From: JAVBKA01 sp031546715
GTDB lineage: Bacteria > Bacillota > Clostridia > Oscillospirales > UBA929
DNA: 10,496 nt
Direction of reading: 5' to 3'
NCBI GenBank assembly: GCA_031546715.1
Contig: JAVBKA010000189.1
Location: 1-10,496 of the forward strand
A model generated the notes under the pieces. That model ran no database searches. It was not told the origin of the DNA and saw only the letters and a list, made by a program, of their open reading frames with translations. Position 1 is the first letter of the stretch. Every line of letters begins with the position of its first letter. Of this stretch, positions 5,156 through 10,496 are shown in pieces. The translations under genes and the position numbers were made by a program.

Positions 5156-6024
5156 TTCTCAAAATCAGCATCAAAGCCGCCGCTGACTGAGTCCACGTTT
5201 ATATGTCTGGTGGCGTTAGTGCCGCTTTTTTGAATACTGTTTCCATATGAATTTCCTGCAATGTTAAAATCCGCTGCAACTGCGTCTGCGTTAAAGGAAT
5301 ATTCGCTTTCATTGCCCAGCAAATCTAAATGTCCTTCAGCATTTACGCCGTTAACCATCAGCTCATTAAAATCGGTTTTAGAAACTCTGTATTCGCCATT
5401 TACTGTGGTATAGTCAATTCTTTCGATTTTGCCCTTAGAAATATACAGCGCGCCGTTCACATTGTCAATTCTTAAGGTTTCAATGCTTTGATTTTCAATC
5501 AAAATAGAACCGTTAACAGTGTCAGCATCGGCATTTATGAGTTTAGTTCCTTGGGGAAGAGTAACTCTCAGAAAGTTTTTGTCACTGGGAAGCGTCCACC
5601 TGGTGTCAAAAACGTTATTCTGTATTGGCGATTCTTCGATGTAGAGCTTGCCGCCTCTAACCTCAACAGGCTTAAAATCTCCGTCAAAGCGTTCGTAAAA
5701 TTCCACAGTTGCAGAGCTGCCGTTGCCGTAAGCTATCTCAACGTTTTGATTTACACAGGAAATTGTAAGGTCTGTAAACGTTTCGGAAATCTCAGTCTTT
5801 CGGTATTCTGCTTCTTCATAGAAATCAGGACGGACTCCGTTTTCTATCTCAAAGCCGTTGGAAAAATCAAAATGCCAGTTGTTAAAGAAAACATTGTTTG
5901 CAAGCTCTTTTTCAATTTCGATTCCTTTGTTTCTGGCATAACTGTAAGACGAAACTGCTATGACTGTTCCGAAAAAGATGCATCCGGCAGCGATGTAAAG
6001 AATAACAATTCCAAATCTTTTCAT
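5152..6024 (-). CDS. Membrane-anchored DUF4097-type beta-repeat protein
   Basis: 290 residues. A hydrophobic helix at about residues 5-26 anchors the N-terminus; the rest would lie outside the membrane. From about residue 85 onward the chain is made of short repeated strands such as LTISCVNQNVEIAYG, LINADADTVNGSILIE, LRIDNVNGALYISKG and INVDSVSGGFDADF. This is the pattern of DUF4097 (putative adhesin, PF13349), a beta-solenoid-like domain. The gene overlaps the DUF1700 gene by ATGA and has GGAGG eight bases before its ATG. In Firmicutes the PadR, DUF1700 and DUF4097 genes recur together, and the set is thought to act in envelope sensing or homeostasis; the molecular role is not established. 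Its stop codon is part of a repeat shared with the tadA 3' end. Confidence 0.85.
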   Translation of the reverse strand: MKRFGIVILYIAAGCIFFGTVIAVSSYSYARNKGIEIEKELANNVFFNNWHFDFSNGFEIENGVRPDFYEEAEYRKTEISETFTDLTISCVNQNVEIAYGNGSSATVEFYERFDGDFKPVEVRGGKLYIEESPIQNNVFDTRWTLPSDKNFLRVTLPQGTKLINADADTVNGSILIENQSIETLRIDNVNGALYISKGKIERIDYTTVNGEYRVSKTDFNELMVNGVNAEGHLDLLGNESEYSFNADAVAADFNIAGNSYGNSIQKSGTNATRHINVDSVSGGFDADFEN

Positions 6025-6632
6025 TTGCTTTTCCTCCGTTTTGTTGTAAAGCTAAATATTGACGAAAATATTTTGCTGCAAAGCCAAATTATACCGCGTA
6101 CGAGATAAACAAAGCCTATTGCTGATAGCAACGCGAACCCAGTAATTGCAAGTCCGACACCGATAAGAATTAGCCCTGCCATGGAAGTGATGCCAACTGA
6201 GCTTACCAAGGTCATCACGCCAACACCTATAAGGGCCAGCCCCGAAAAGAAAAGAGCAACAACAACAGCCCCTACTGATAACACAACCGCAAGCATTACG
6301 GCAAGAACTGAAACCACAACGGCTAGAAATGCGCCTGCAATGGGAATTGCAATTGGTGAAGCAAAAATAGCGAGTAACACGATTATGACGATTTTACCCC
6401 AGTTTTTCGTAGTTGGATTGGTAGACGCCGCAGTAAAAGCAAATTCTGCTCGAACTCTTGCAGCAATGGACTCAGGACGTTCGATTTCGTTACATGCCTG
6501 TTCTTCGGTCTTCCCTGCGTCAATGGCATCGGAAAAATATTCGTTGTAAAATTCGTTCACGCGTGTACATTCACCAGCAGGTACACCTTGAAGATTCTCG
6601 TTTAGGATGCGAAAAAATTCGTTCTTGTTCAT
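6021..6632 (-). CDS. DUF1700-family membrane protein
   Basis: 203 residues. The N-terminal part (about 1-65) is a soluble helical domain with the DUF1700/HAAS pattern: MNKNEFFRILNENL, then EFYNEYFSDAIDAGKTEEQ and IERPESIAARVRAE. This is followed by a very hydrophobic stretch with four or five membrane segments rich in Gly, Ala and Val (about 75-190), and a basic tail TKRRKSK facing the cytoplasm by the positive-inside rule. Proteins of this family accompany PadR regulators, and the N-terminal domain is likely to act as a partner for the regulator or for the neighbouring membrane protein; this is inference from gene order. It overlaps the PadR gene by ATGA, with GGTGGAAAG upstream, so translation is probably coupled. 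Confidence 0.88.
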   Translation of the reverse strand: MNKNEFFRILNENLQGVPAGECTRVNEFYNEYFSDAIDAGKTEEQACNEIERPESIAARVRAEFAFTAASTNPTTKNWGKIVIIVLLAIFASPIAIPIAGAFLAVVVSVLAVMLAVVLSVGAVVVALFFSGLALIGVGVMTLVSSVGITSMAGLILIGVGLAITGFALLSAIGFVYLVRGIIWLCSKIFSSIFSFTTKRRKSK

Positions 6633-7009
6633 ATTCTTTCCACCGTTTCATCGTTTTGTGATGCCTCATCTGCATTAACATGCATCTTGTCGCCCATAAT
6701 GTAGTCCATCATTCGCTTGACCTCGCTCCATTCGGCTTTAAACTTTTCCAAGCGTTCAACCCCTACAGCGGTTATTTTGTAGTACTTGCGGATTCTGCTG
6801 TTAAATTCAATGTTGTAGGTAGTTAAGCAGCCCTGCTGCTCCAGCCTTCGCAAAATAGGGTACAGCGTCGATTCAGTGACTTCGACCGCCAGCAGTGCGT
6901 CCTGCATTATTTTGTAACCATAGGAGTCGCCTGTATTGACTACCGATAGCACGATTGCATCTAACAATCCTCGTTTTAACTGTGCATCCAAATTTTCATC
7001 TCCTGTCAT
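6629..7009 (-). CDS. PadR-family transcriptional regulator
   Basis: 126 residues. The winged-helix DNA-binding core is clear: LDAQLKRGLLDAIVLSVV, then DSYGYKIMQDALL, the recognition-helix region ESTLYPILRRLEQQG, and the wing with SRIRKYYKIT followed by GVERLEKF. The remaining C-terminal helix provides the dimer contact in PadR proteins, and the last 15 residues are polar and loose. PadR proteins mostly repress their own operon. Here a palindrome (7027-7048) covers the -10 of the promoter only some 20 bases upstream, strongly suggesting autoregulation. The ATG at 7009 has no clear ribosome site. A TTG at codon 7 (6989-6991) has AGGAG eight bases upstream and may be the true start; I keep the ATG because ENLDAQLKRG with a few preceding residues is common in relatives. 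Confidence 0.9.
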   Translation of the reverse strand: MTGDENLDAQLKRGLLDAIVLSVVNTGDSYGYKIMQDALLAVEVTESTLYPILRRLEQQGCLTTYNIEFNSRIRKYYKITAVGVERLEKFKAEWSEVKRMMDYIMGDKMHVNADEASQNDETVERI

Positions 7010-7026
7010 TGTTGAGCAATACTGCT

Positions 7027-7048
7027 TGATGTATTGTACTATACATCA
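7027..7048. promoter_or_regulatory. Palindromic operator, probably PadR-bound
   Basis: TGATGTAT (7027-7034) and ATACATCA (7041-7048) form a perfect inverted repeat with a six-base centre. It holds the ATGT...ACAT half sites known for PadR-family operators, with ten bases between them. It overlaps the -10 of the operon promoter, where binding would block RNA polymerase. Confidence 0.7.
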
Positions 7049-7066
7049 CATAGTATTATGTGTCAA
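7038..7066 (-). promoter_or_regulatory. Promoter of the padR-DUF1700-DUF4097 operon
   Basis: On the minus strand: TTGACA (7061-7066), 17-base spacer, TATAGT (7038-7043). This is a consensus -35 with a five-of-six -10. The predicted start gives a leader of only about 20 bases before the PadR ATG. Confidence 0.75.
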
Positions 7067-7178
7067 TGGGTATTTATTAAAATTGGATTAGAAAAATCTT
7101 AAGATTTGATAAAGAATTTTATAATCTAGCTTGTTTGCAAAATATTTGAAAATTTTGCGTTATTTTTTAATTTTATGC

Positions 7179-7207
7179 TTTACAATTTGTGATTGTCATG
7201 CTATTAT
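7179..7207 (+). promoter_or_regulatory. Promoter of tRNA-Pro
   Basis: TTTACA (7179-7184), 17-base spacer, TATTAT (7202-7207). The tRNA begins 22 bases after the -10, leaving a short 5' leader for RNase P. The AT-rich bases 7070-7178 between this promoter and the operon promoter hold nothing else that I can support. Confidence 0.6.
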
Positions 7208-7228
7208 ATAAATCCGTGGTAAATATAT

Positions 7229-7305
7229 CGAGGTGTGGCTCAGTTTGGTAGAGCGCTTGGTTTGGGACCAAGATGCCGCAGGTTCGAATCCTGTCACCTC
7301 GACCA
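7229..7305 (+). tRNA. tRNA-Pro (anticodon UGG), CCA encoded
   Basis: All four arms pair: acceptor CGAGGTG with CACCTCG, D-arm GCTC/GAGC, anticodon stem CTTGG/CCAAG with loop TTTGGGA (anticodon TGG), and T-arm GCAGG (one mismatch or wobble) with CCTGT around TTCGAAT. Discriminator A and an encoded CCA end the gene at 7305. A terminator follows directly. A tyrosine integrase gene ends about 115 bases downstream, and the tRNA 3' end is the likely integration site of the accessory DNA to the right. Confidence 0.96.
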
Positions 7306-7339
7306 AAACCCCTGTATCCTTTGAGGATACAGGGGTTTT
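7306..7339 (+). terminator. Intrinsic terminator of tRNA-Pro
   Basis: AAACCCCTGTATCC (7306-7319) pairs perfectly with GGATACAGGGGTTT (7325-7338) around a five-base loop, ending in TTTT. It starts one base after the tRNA CCA. Confidence 0.9.
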
Positions 7340-7391
7340 ACTTGCCTATAATACTCTACCGTCGATAATATTTACCTCAAAAACGCCTAAT

Positions 7392-7429
7392 TTTAAGCCT
7401 TGTAAGCATTTTGTAAGCATTTAAGCCTT
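7392..7429. repeat. Tandem 11-bp repeat at the integrase 3' end
   Basis: TGTAAGCATTT occurs twice head to tail (7401-7411 and 7412-7422), and the block is bracketed by TTTAAGCCTT at 7392-7401 and 7420-7429. It covers the integrase stop codon. Such short direct repeats beside an integrase gene are typical of arm-type integrase binding sites near an attachment site; that reading is inference. Confidence 0.5.
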
Positions 7430-8458
7430 CTTACTCCGTATTTGACTCTTCTTTAAATGAGTAAAATGAATATTCTCTAAAAAAAATTTTCCGACATACT
7501 CATCAAACATGCGTACGGCTTCAGACATGCTTGTGTCCAAATGCGCTGTACGGGCTTTGTTTATATAGTGGCTACGTGCGACATCTGCGCCGTCGTCACT
7601 TTTAACCTCGTGACCAAGTAACTTGGCTATCGTTGTATCTGACACCCCAGCCTCATACATGAAAGTCGCATATGTTCTTCTGAAACCATGAAATGTGGTG
7701 TTAGATTTCTTCAAACCTGCTTTTATTAAAATCGCAGTACATTTTGACCGTGTAGTAGTCACGTTTCTTAATTTTCCATCATTATTTATAAATATTATAT
7801 CATAATTTCCTTGCTTTTTTGCTCCATCTACTCGTCTGTCATCTTTCTCTACAAAAGCCTTCCAGTTGTCTATTATACCAAAAAACACTGGAAGCACTGG
7901 TATTACACGCTTTCCTGCAACGGTTTTAGTAGTACCAAGTTGCCTAACAGCTTTTCCTGTGTCTTCGTCATAAGTCGTTTCTAAGGAATTTTTTACTGAT
8001 ATTGTTCCTACATCTCTATCCAAATCGCTATATTTTAAACACAACATTTCTCCTATCCTCAGTCCGCTGACTAGTAGTGCAGGTATCATAGAACGCATAA
8101 CGGGACTCTCACAATGTTTTATAGTTTTCAACAGTTTCACAGTTTCTTCTACTGTAAAAGCCGTTTCTCTTGAGTCCAACTCCACGCCCTTGGGGCGTTC
8201 AACGTTTGAGTTATAAGGACTTCTCGGAATATAACTTTCTTCAAAGGAATATTTCAAGATAGAGTTAAGGATTTCAGATATTTTTTTAATTCGACTTTCG
8301 GATGATGGCTGACCATTGTCTTTATATTTGAGGGTATTAAGATAAATTTGGATGTCTGCTGACGTTAGGTCTTCTACGTACCTGTCACCAAGTTGGTCTT
8401 TTATAGTTTTTGCCATATCCTCATACCATCTGAACACAGTATCTTTAAACTGGTCCAA
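7421..8458 (-). CDS. Tyrosine recombinase / integrase, probably 5'-truncated
   Basis: 345 residues as read from a TTG at 8456-8458. The catalytic domain is complete: Arg134 (SGLRIGE), Lys178 (TTKTVAGKR), His257 and Arg260 (FHGFRR), His283 (LLGH) and nucleophile Tyr298 (SHYIN). Residues 1-90 are a partial core-binding domain (TSADIQIYLNTL, then ISEILNSILKYSFEESYIPRSP). The usual N-terminal arm-binding domain is missing; full phage and ICE integrases have about 380-400 residues. An in-frame TGA lies two codons upstream, no ribosome site precedes the TTG, and the sequence beyond 8459 resembles insertion-element DNA, so the 5' end was probably lost by rearrangement. Its position beside tRNA-Pro, reading towards it, fits an element integrated into that tRNA. 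It may no longer be functional. Confidence 0.85.
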   Translation of the reverse strand: MDQFKDTVFRWYEDMAKTIKDQLGDRYVEDLTSADIQIYLNTLKYKDNGQPSSESRIKKISEILNSILKYSFEESYIPRSPYNSNVERPKGVELDSRETAFTVEETVKLLKTIKHCESPVMRSMIPALLVSGLRIGEMLCLKYSDLDRDVGTISVKNSLETTYDEDTGKAVRQLGTTKTVAGKRVIPVLPVFFGIIDNWKAFVEKDDRRVDGAKKQGNYDIIFINNDGKLRNVTTTRSKCTAILIKAGLKKSNTTFHGFRRTYATFMYEAGVSDTTIAKLLGHEVKSDDGADVARSHYINKARTAHLDTSMSEAVRMFDEYVGKFFLENIHFTHLKKSQIRSKKA

Positions 8459-8571
8459 TTGTCAAGACAAAGATTTTCAAAAAGATAATGTGCCAGATTT
8501 CTCCATCGAGATGGCCATTAGATTCTAGAACCCGAGCCCCCGTTCAACCCGACCTCACCCCGCAGGGCTTG

Positions 8572-8700
8572 TCCTTGACAGGTTCCTCAAAACCGCTAAA
8601 ATGTTGGACGGCGAGGGTGGGTGTACCTTGCCACTTGCCGTTGAGTTCCGTCACCCTCGCCCGTGATGGCTCTAAGCGGTTTTGAGGGTTCTGTCAGGGA
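8572..8700. repeat. Nested inverted repeat at the transposase 3' end
   Basis: 8572-8597 and 8675-8700 are 26-base arms matching at 23 positions. Inside lies a second pair, ACGGCGAGGGTG (8608-8619) with CACCCTCGCCCGT (8652-8664). The right arm is the end of the transposase gene (codons for DRTLKTA and stop). Read on the plus strand, the left arm encodes the similar DRFLKTA. The stretch 8471-8571 beside it holds no gene; only the small palindromes CCATC-GA-GATGG and TTCTAGAA are seen. Confidence 0.7.
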
Positions 8701-9547
8701 TGAGGTTGGCGTTCTCCGACCATAGCAGGTAAGGTAAATAAACCCTTCCCGGATGCATGTATCCTAGGGCACTGTGAAGCCGCTCAAAATTGTAGCTGTA
8801 AACAAAGTTTGCAATTTCTTGTCGTGCTTCTTTTATATTTTCATACTGTTTGAGGTAAATTTCCTCATATTTCAACGTTCTGAACCAACGTTCAATTGGT
8901 ATATTATCCGCCCAACGACCCACACCGTCCATGCTAATTCTTACATCCCAGTGACCATTGACATAGTCGAGATACTCGCGACTGGTGAATTGACTGCCTT
9001 GGTCGGAGTTGAGGATTCTCGGTGTTGCTATGGCAAAGGCTTTGCTAAGAGCCCGCAGAACTGCTCCTGTTCCTAACGTGTCGTCCAACTCCCAGCCCAC
9101 GATGCACCGGCTGTACCAGTCAATAATGGCGGTCAAATACACATAGCCCCGATTTAGTCGGATATAAGTGATGTCAATGCTCCAAGCATCGTTTGGTCTT
9201 GTTGCAACAAAGTTTTTCAAGAGATATGGATAAATCGGGTGGTTTTTAGCAGCTTTGGATAGATTTGGCTTTGGATAGATGGTTTTGATTGCCATCTCGT
9301 CCATATAACGCCGTGTTTTCTGCCGACCAATGGGTAACCCGTTTTGCTTTAACTGTTTGGACAGTTGCCGTGACCCCCAGGCTGGGTGCTTCGTATGTAG
9401 CTCGTCAATGAGGTGTTTTGCCAGTATTTCTTGTTCAGTTGGGTCCTTATGGCGAACATTGTTCGTTCCTTCATTCGATATGTGTTTGCAAAACCACTGT
9501 ATGTGTAGAACACACACTGTGCATATCGATTTTTGATATATCCTCAT
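8672..9547 (-). CDS. IS3-family transposase (OrfB), orfA absent
   Basis: 291 residues. The helix-turn-helix_21 region is seen at about 40-95 (HPAWGSRQLSKQLKQNG, then RRYMDEMAIKTIYPKP), followed by the rve integrase core with its catalytic triad Asp125 (WSIDITYIR), Asp182 (LNSDQGSQFTS) and Glu219 (DNIPIERWFRTLKYEE). The last two are separated by 36 residues rather than the usual 35. IS3 elements move by a copy-out circle; the active enzyme is an OrfAB fusion made by -1 frameshifting. Here no orfA is found upstream, and the first 25 residues (many Cys and His) do not look like a normal OrfB start, so the true N-terminus is unclear and the element is probably not self-mobile. It lies on the same strand as the truncated integrase and may mark the rearrangement that cut it. 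Confidence 0.9.
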   Translation of the reverse strand: MRIYQKSICTVCVLHIQWFCKHISNEGTNNVRHKDPTEQEILAKHLIDELHTKHPAWGSRQLSKQLKQNGLPIGRQKTRRYMDEMAIKTIYPKPNLSKAAKNHPIYPYLLKNFVATRPNDAWSIDITYIRLNRGYVYLTAIIDWYSRCIVGWELDDTLGTGAVLRALSKAFAIATPRILNSDQGSQFTSREYLDYVNGHWDVRISMDGVGRWADNIPIERWFRTLKYEEIYLKQYENIKEARQEIANFVYSYNFERLHSALGYMHPGRVYLPYLLWSENANLIPDRTLKTA

Positions 9548-9608
9548 TTTTCAGAAAATTACGTCGGGCTATTTCGGCTGGTTTGCATGAGCGATGCCCG
9601 GGCATGTT

Positions 9609-9911
9609 TTATTCGGAGAACAAGCTAAGAAATTCCGGTGAAAGTGTTAGGGAAAAGTATTTGTCCATATCAAATCTTTTAATACTAAGATCTGCATATC
9701 CTAACGAAGTACTGGTTTCTTTGTATGCAATTGAGTTTATTTCAAGTAGATGCGTAATACGCTCGATATTTGTTATATTGATTTCTGAAAATACAGGCAC
9801 ATATGCATTATAATGAGTTATAGTGCGAAAAGAAGTAAAAGCTATTAAGCCAACTGCAATCAATACAGCAGAAACAAGCAATGGCTTTTTGACCATCTTA
9901 TTTCGTATCAC
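9609..9911 (-). CDS. Small membrane-anchored protein, weakly YscJ/FliF-like
   Basis: About 100 residues from a GTG at 9909-9911, or 95 from an ATG at 9894-9896. The GTG start overlaps the upstream gene by 14 bases; the ATG lies one base after its stop. Either way translation is probably coupled. One membrane helix (PLLVSAVLIAVGLIAFTSF) is followed by about 70 exported residues. These contain YVPVFSEINITNIERITHLLEINSIAYKE, which resembles the start of the YscJ/FliF ring-building domain (Y-x-P-L-F-x-x-L, then I-x-x-L-x-x-x-x-I-x-Y). This similarity is judged by eye and is weak. No catalytic motif is seen. The gene ends next to the IS remnant, so its C-terminus may be shortened. Function unknown. 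Confidence 0.6.
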   Translation of the reverse strand: MIRNKMVKKPLLVSAVLIAVGLIAFTSFRTITHYNAYVPVFSEINITNIERITHLLEINSIAYKETSTSLGYADLSIKRFDMDKYFSLTLSPEFLSLFSE

Positions 9912-10317
9912 AAATAATGTTTACCCATCCCCCTGTACTGTCTAAGAACCGCGCATGAAAATAGTATCTTCCGTCATTAAATTTGAAATCAAATGAGGTT
10001 ATAGCTCCAGGACCTTTTGCATCCAGTGTCTGCGTAGTTCCTACTTGAGTGCCAGCTTCATTAAATGCTTTAATTTCTATTACTTTATTCGATGTATTTG
10101 TTACAACTACTGTTTCGTTAAAGAAATTATTATCGCCATATAACGCTGCCCATCCGCTGCCCACATAATACGCCGATAAGGTTTTGTTGTCAATTCGGGT
10201 ATCTATTTGTTGAGTAATTGCAGCAGGCGCATCAACAGCTTCAGCTGCAATTGCTCCTATGTTCCCAAAAGAGAACAACATAACTAACGCGAAAACTACG
10301 GATAAAGATTTTTTCAT
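9898..10317 (-). CDS. Small secreted protein of unknown function
   Basis: 139 residues. MKKSLSVVFALVMLFSF plus a hydrophobic run to about residue 24 is a classic Sec signal peptide, with likely cleavage near AIA-AEA. The mature part (about 113 residues) is rich in Thr, Asn, Phe and Tyr with alternating strand-like segments (TVVVTNTSNKVIEIKAFN, then GAITSFDFKF and GRYYFHARF), suggesting a small beta-sandwich. It carries a single cysteine near the C-terminus. I do not recognise a family. AGGAG with a seven-base spacer precedes the ATG. A TATAAT (+ strand 10398-10403) lies about 80 bases upstream without a clear -35. It is followed by an overlapping gene for a membrane-anchored protein, so the pair may work together at the cell surface. 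Confidence 0.75.
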   Translation of the reverse strand: MKKSLSVVFALVMLFSFGNIGAIAAEAVDAPAAITQQIDTRIDNKTLSAYYVGSGWAALYGDNNFFNETVVVTNTSNKVIEIKAFNEAGTQVGTTQTLDAKGPGAITSFDFKFNDGRYYFHARFLDSTGGWVNIICDTK

Positions 10318-10451
10318 TTTAACAGCTCCTCATACATACTTTTTAAAACAACAACCACCAACGCCTGCAACAACCCGAAATGTGGCCACCAAAACAGATT
10401 ATATGCATCGCCGTAACACAAGATTACCACACATTACCAAGTCTGTCCATA

Positions 10452-10496
10452 GGCGTTTCGTGATTGTTTTTTGCCATTTTATTTGCACGAAACGCC
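10452..10496. repeat. Inverted repeat at the window edge
   Basis: GGCGTTTCGTG (10452-10462) and CACGAAACGCC (10486-10496) are perfect 11-base arms around a 23-base AT-rich centre. It could be the terminator of a gene lying outside, or part of a longer palindrome cut by the window. The bases between 10321 and 10451 hold the probable promoter of the secreted-protein gene and nothing else that I can support. Confidence 0.5.

Larger units (their letters stand above)
8460..9605 (-). mobile_element. IS3-family insertion sequence remnant
   Basis: The block contains an orfB-type transposase, a large internal inverted repeat downstream of it, and ends abruptly beside an integrase and a small exported-protein gene. 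There is no orfA, which should take about 300 bases upstream of orfB but has only about 60 available. TGTCAAGACAAAG at 8460 is a candidate outer end because the integrase frame breaks there. The opposite end is not identifiable, so both limits are approximate. Confidence 0.5.

Noticed and set aside
5488..6108. Plus-strand open frame of 206 codons
   Set aside because: It is antisense to the DUF4097 gene and its operon start, with no ribosome site or recognisable domain.
8488..8685. Plus-strand 65-codon open frame beside the integrase
   Set aside because: It runs through the nested inverted repeat; its sequence is explained by the palindrome and shows no family pattern.

Overview
The window looks like chromosomal DNA from a low-GC Gram-positive anaerobe of the class Clostridia, possibly an Oscillospiraceae-like gut lineage. 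The reasons are strong AGGAG-type ribosome binding sites, TTGACA/TATAAT-type promoters, a FolT-type ECF S-component, a TraX-like protein next to tadA, and a PadR-DUF1700-DUF4097 operon. The genus assignment is inference only.

Layout. 1-178: 3' end of a GNAT acetyltransferase. 366-893 (+): FolT-type vitamin uptake component, preceded by a leader almost free of G. 902-1185: two tandem copies of a ~142-bp palindromic repeat whose arms have diverged while each copy still folds. 1188-1952 (-): ZIP metal transporter, preceded by a long palindrome. 2126-2971 (-): alpha/beta hydrolase of the monoacylglycerol-lipase type. 3086-4266 (+): TraX-family membrane protein and tadA, apparently one transcription unit. 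4262-4437: a structured element with two hairpins and two mutually exclusive closing helices. 4467-5006 (+): a cytoplasmic beta-solenoid protein with seven cysteines exactly 15 residues apart. 5041-5097: a near-perfect 27-bp hairpin. 5152-7009 (-): DUF4097, DUF1700 and PadR genes, overlapping by ATGA, under a TTGACA/TATAGT promoter whose -10 lies inside a PadR-like palindrome. 7229-7305 (+): tRNA-Pro(UGG) with its own promoter and terminator.

From the tRNA rightwards the content changes to accessory DNA. It holds a tyrosine integrase whose 5' end appears lost (7421-8458, -), an IS3-family transposase with its DDE residues but without orfA (8672-9547, -), and two small overlapping genes for an exported and a membrane-anchored protein (9609-10317, -). 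This fits the left end of a decayed island integrated at the tRNA-Pro gene, but no second attachment site is visible in the window.

How the parts may work together. The PadR operon resembles envelope-associated regulatory modules: a transcription factor, a DUF1700 membrane protein and a membrane-anchored DUF4097 beta-repeat protein. The convergent cysteine-ladder gene next door encodes a second, unrelated solenoid. It is framed by two inverted copies of one 3' element, each starting at the stop codon of the neighbouring gene. The least ordinary material is the tandem structured repeat (902-1185), the alternative-fold element (4262-4437), the Cys-ladder gene, and the flanking inverted 3' elements.
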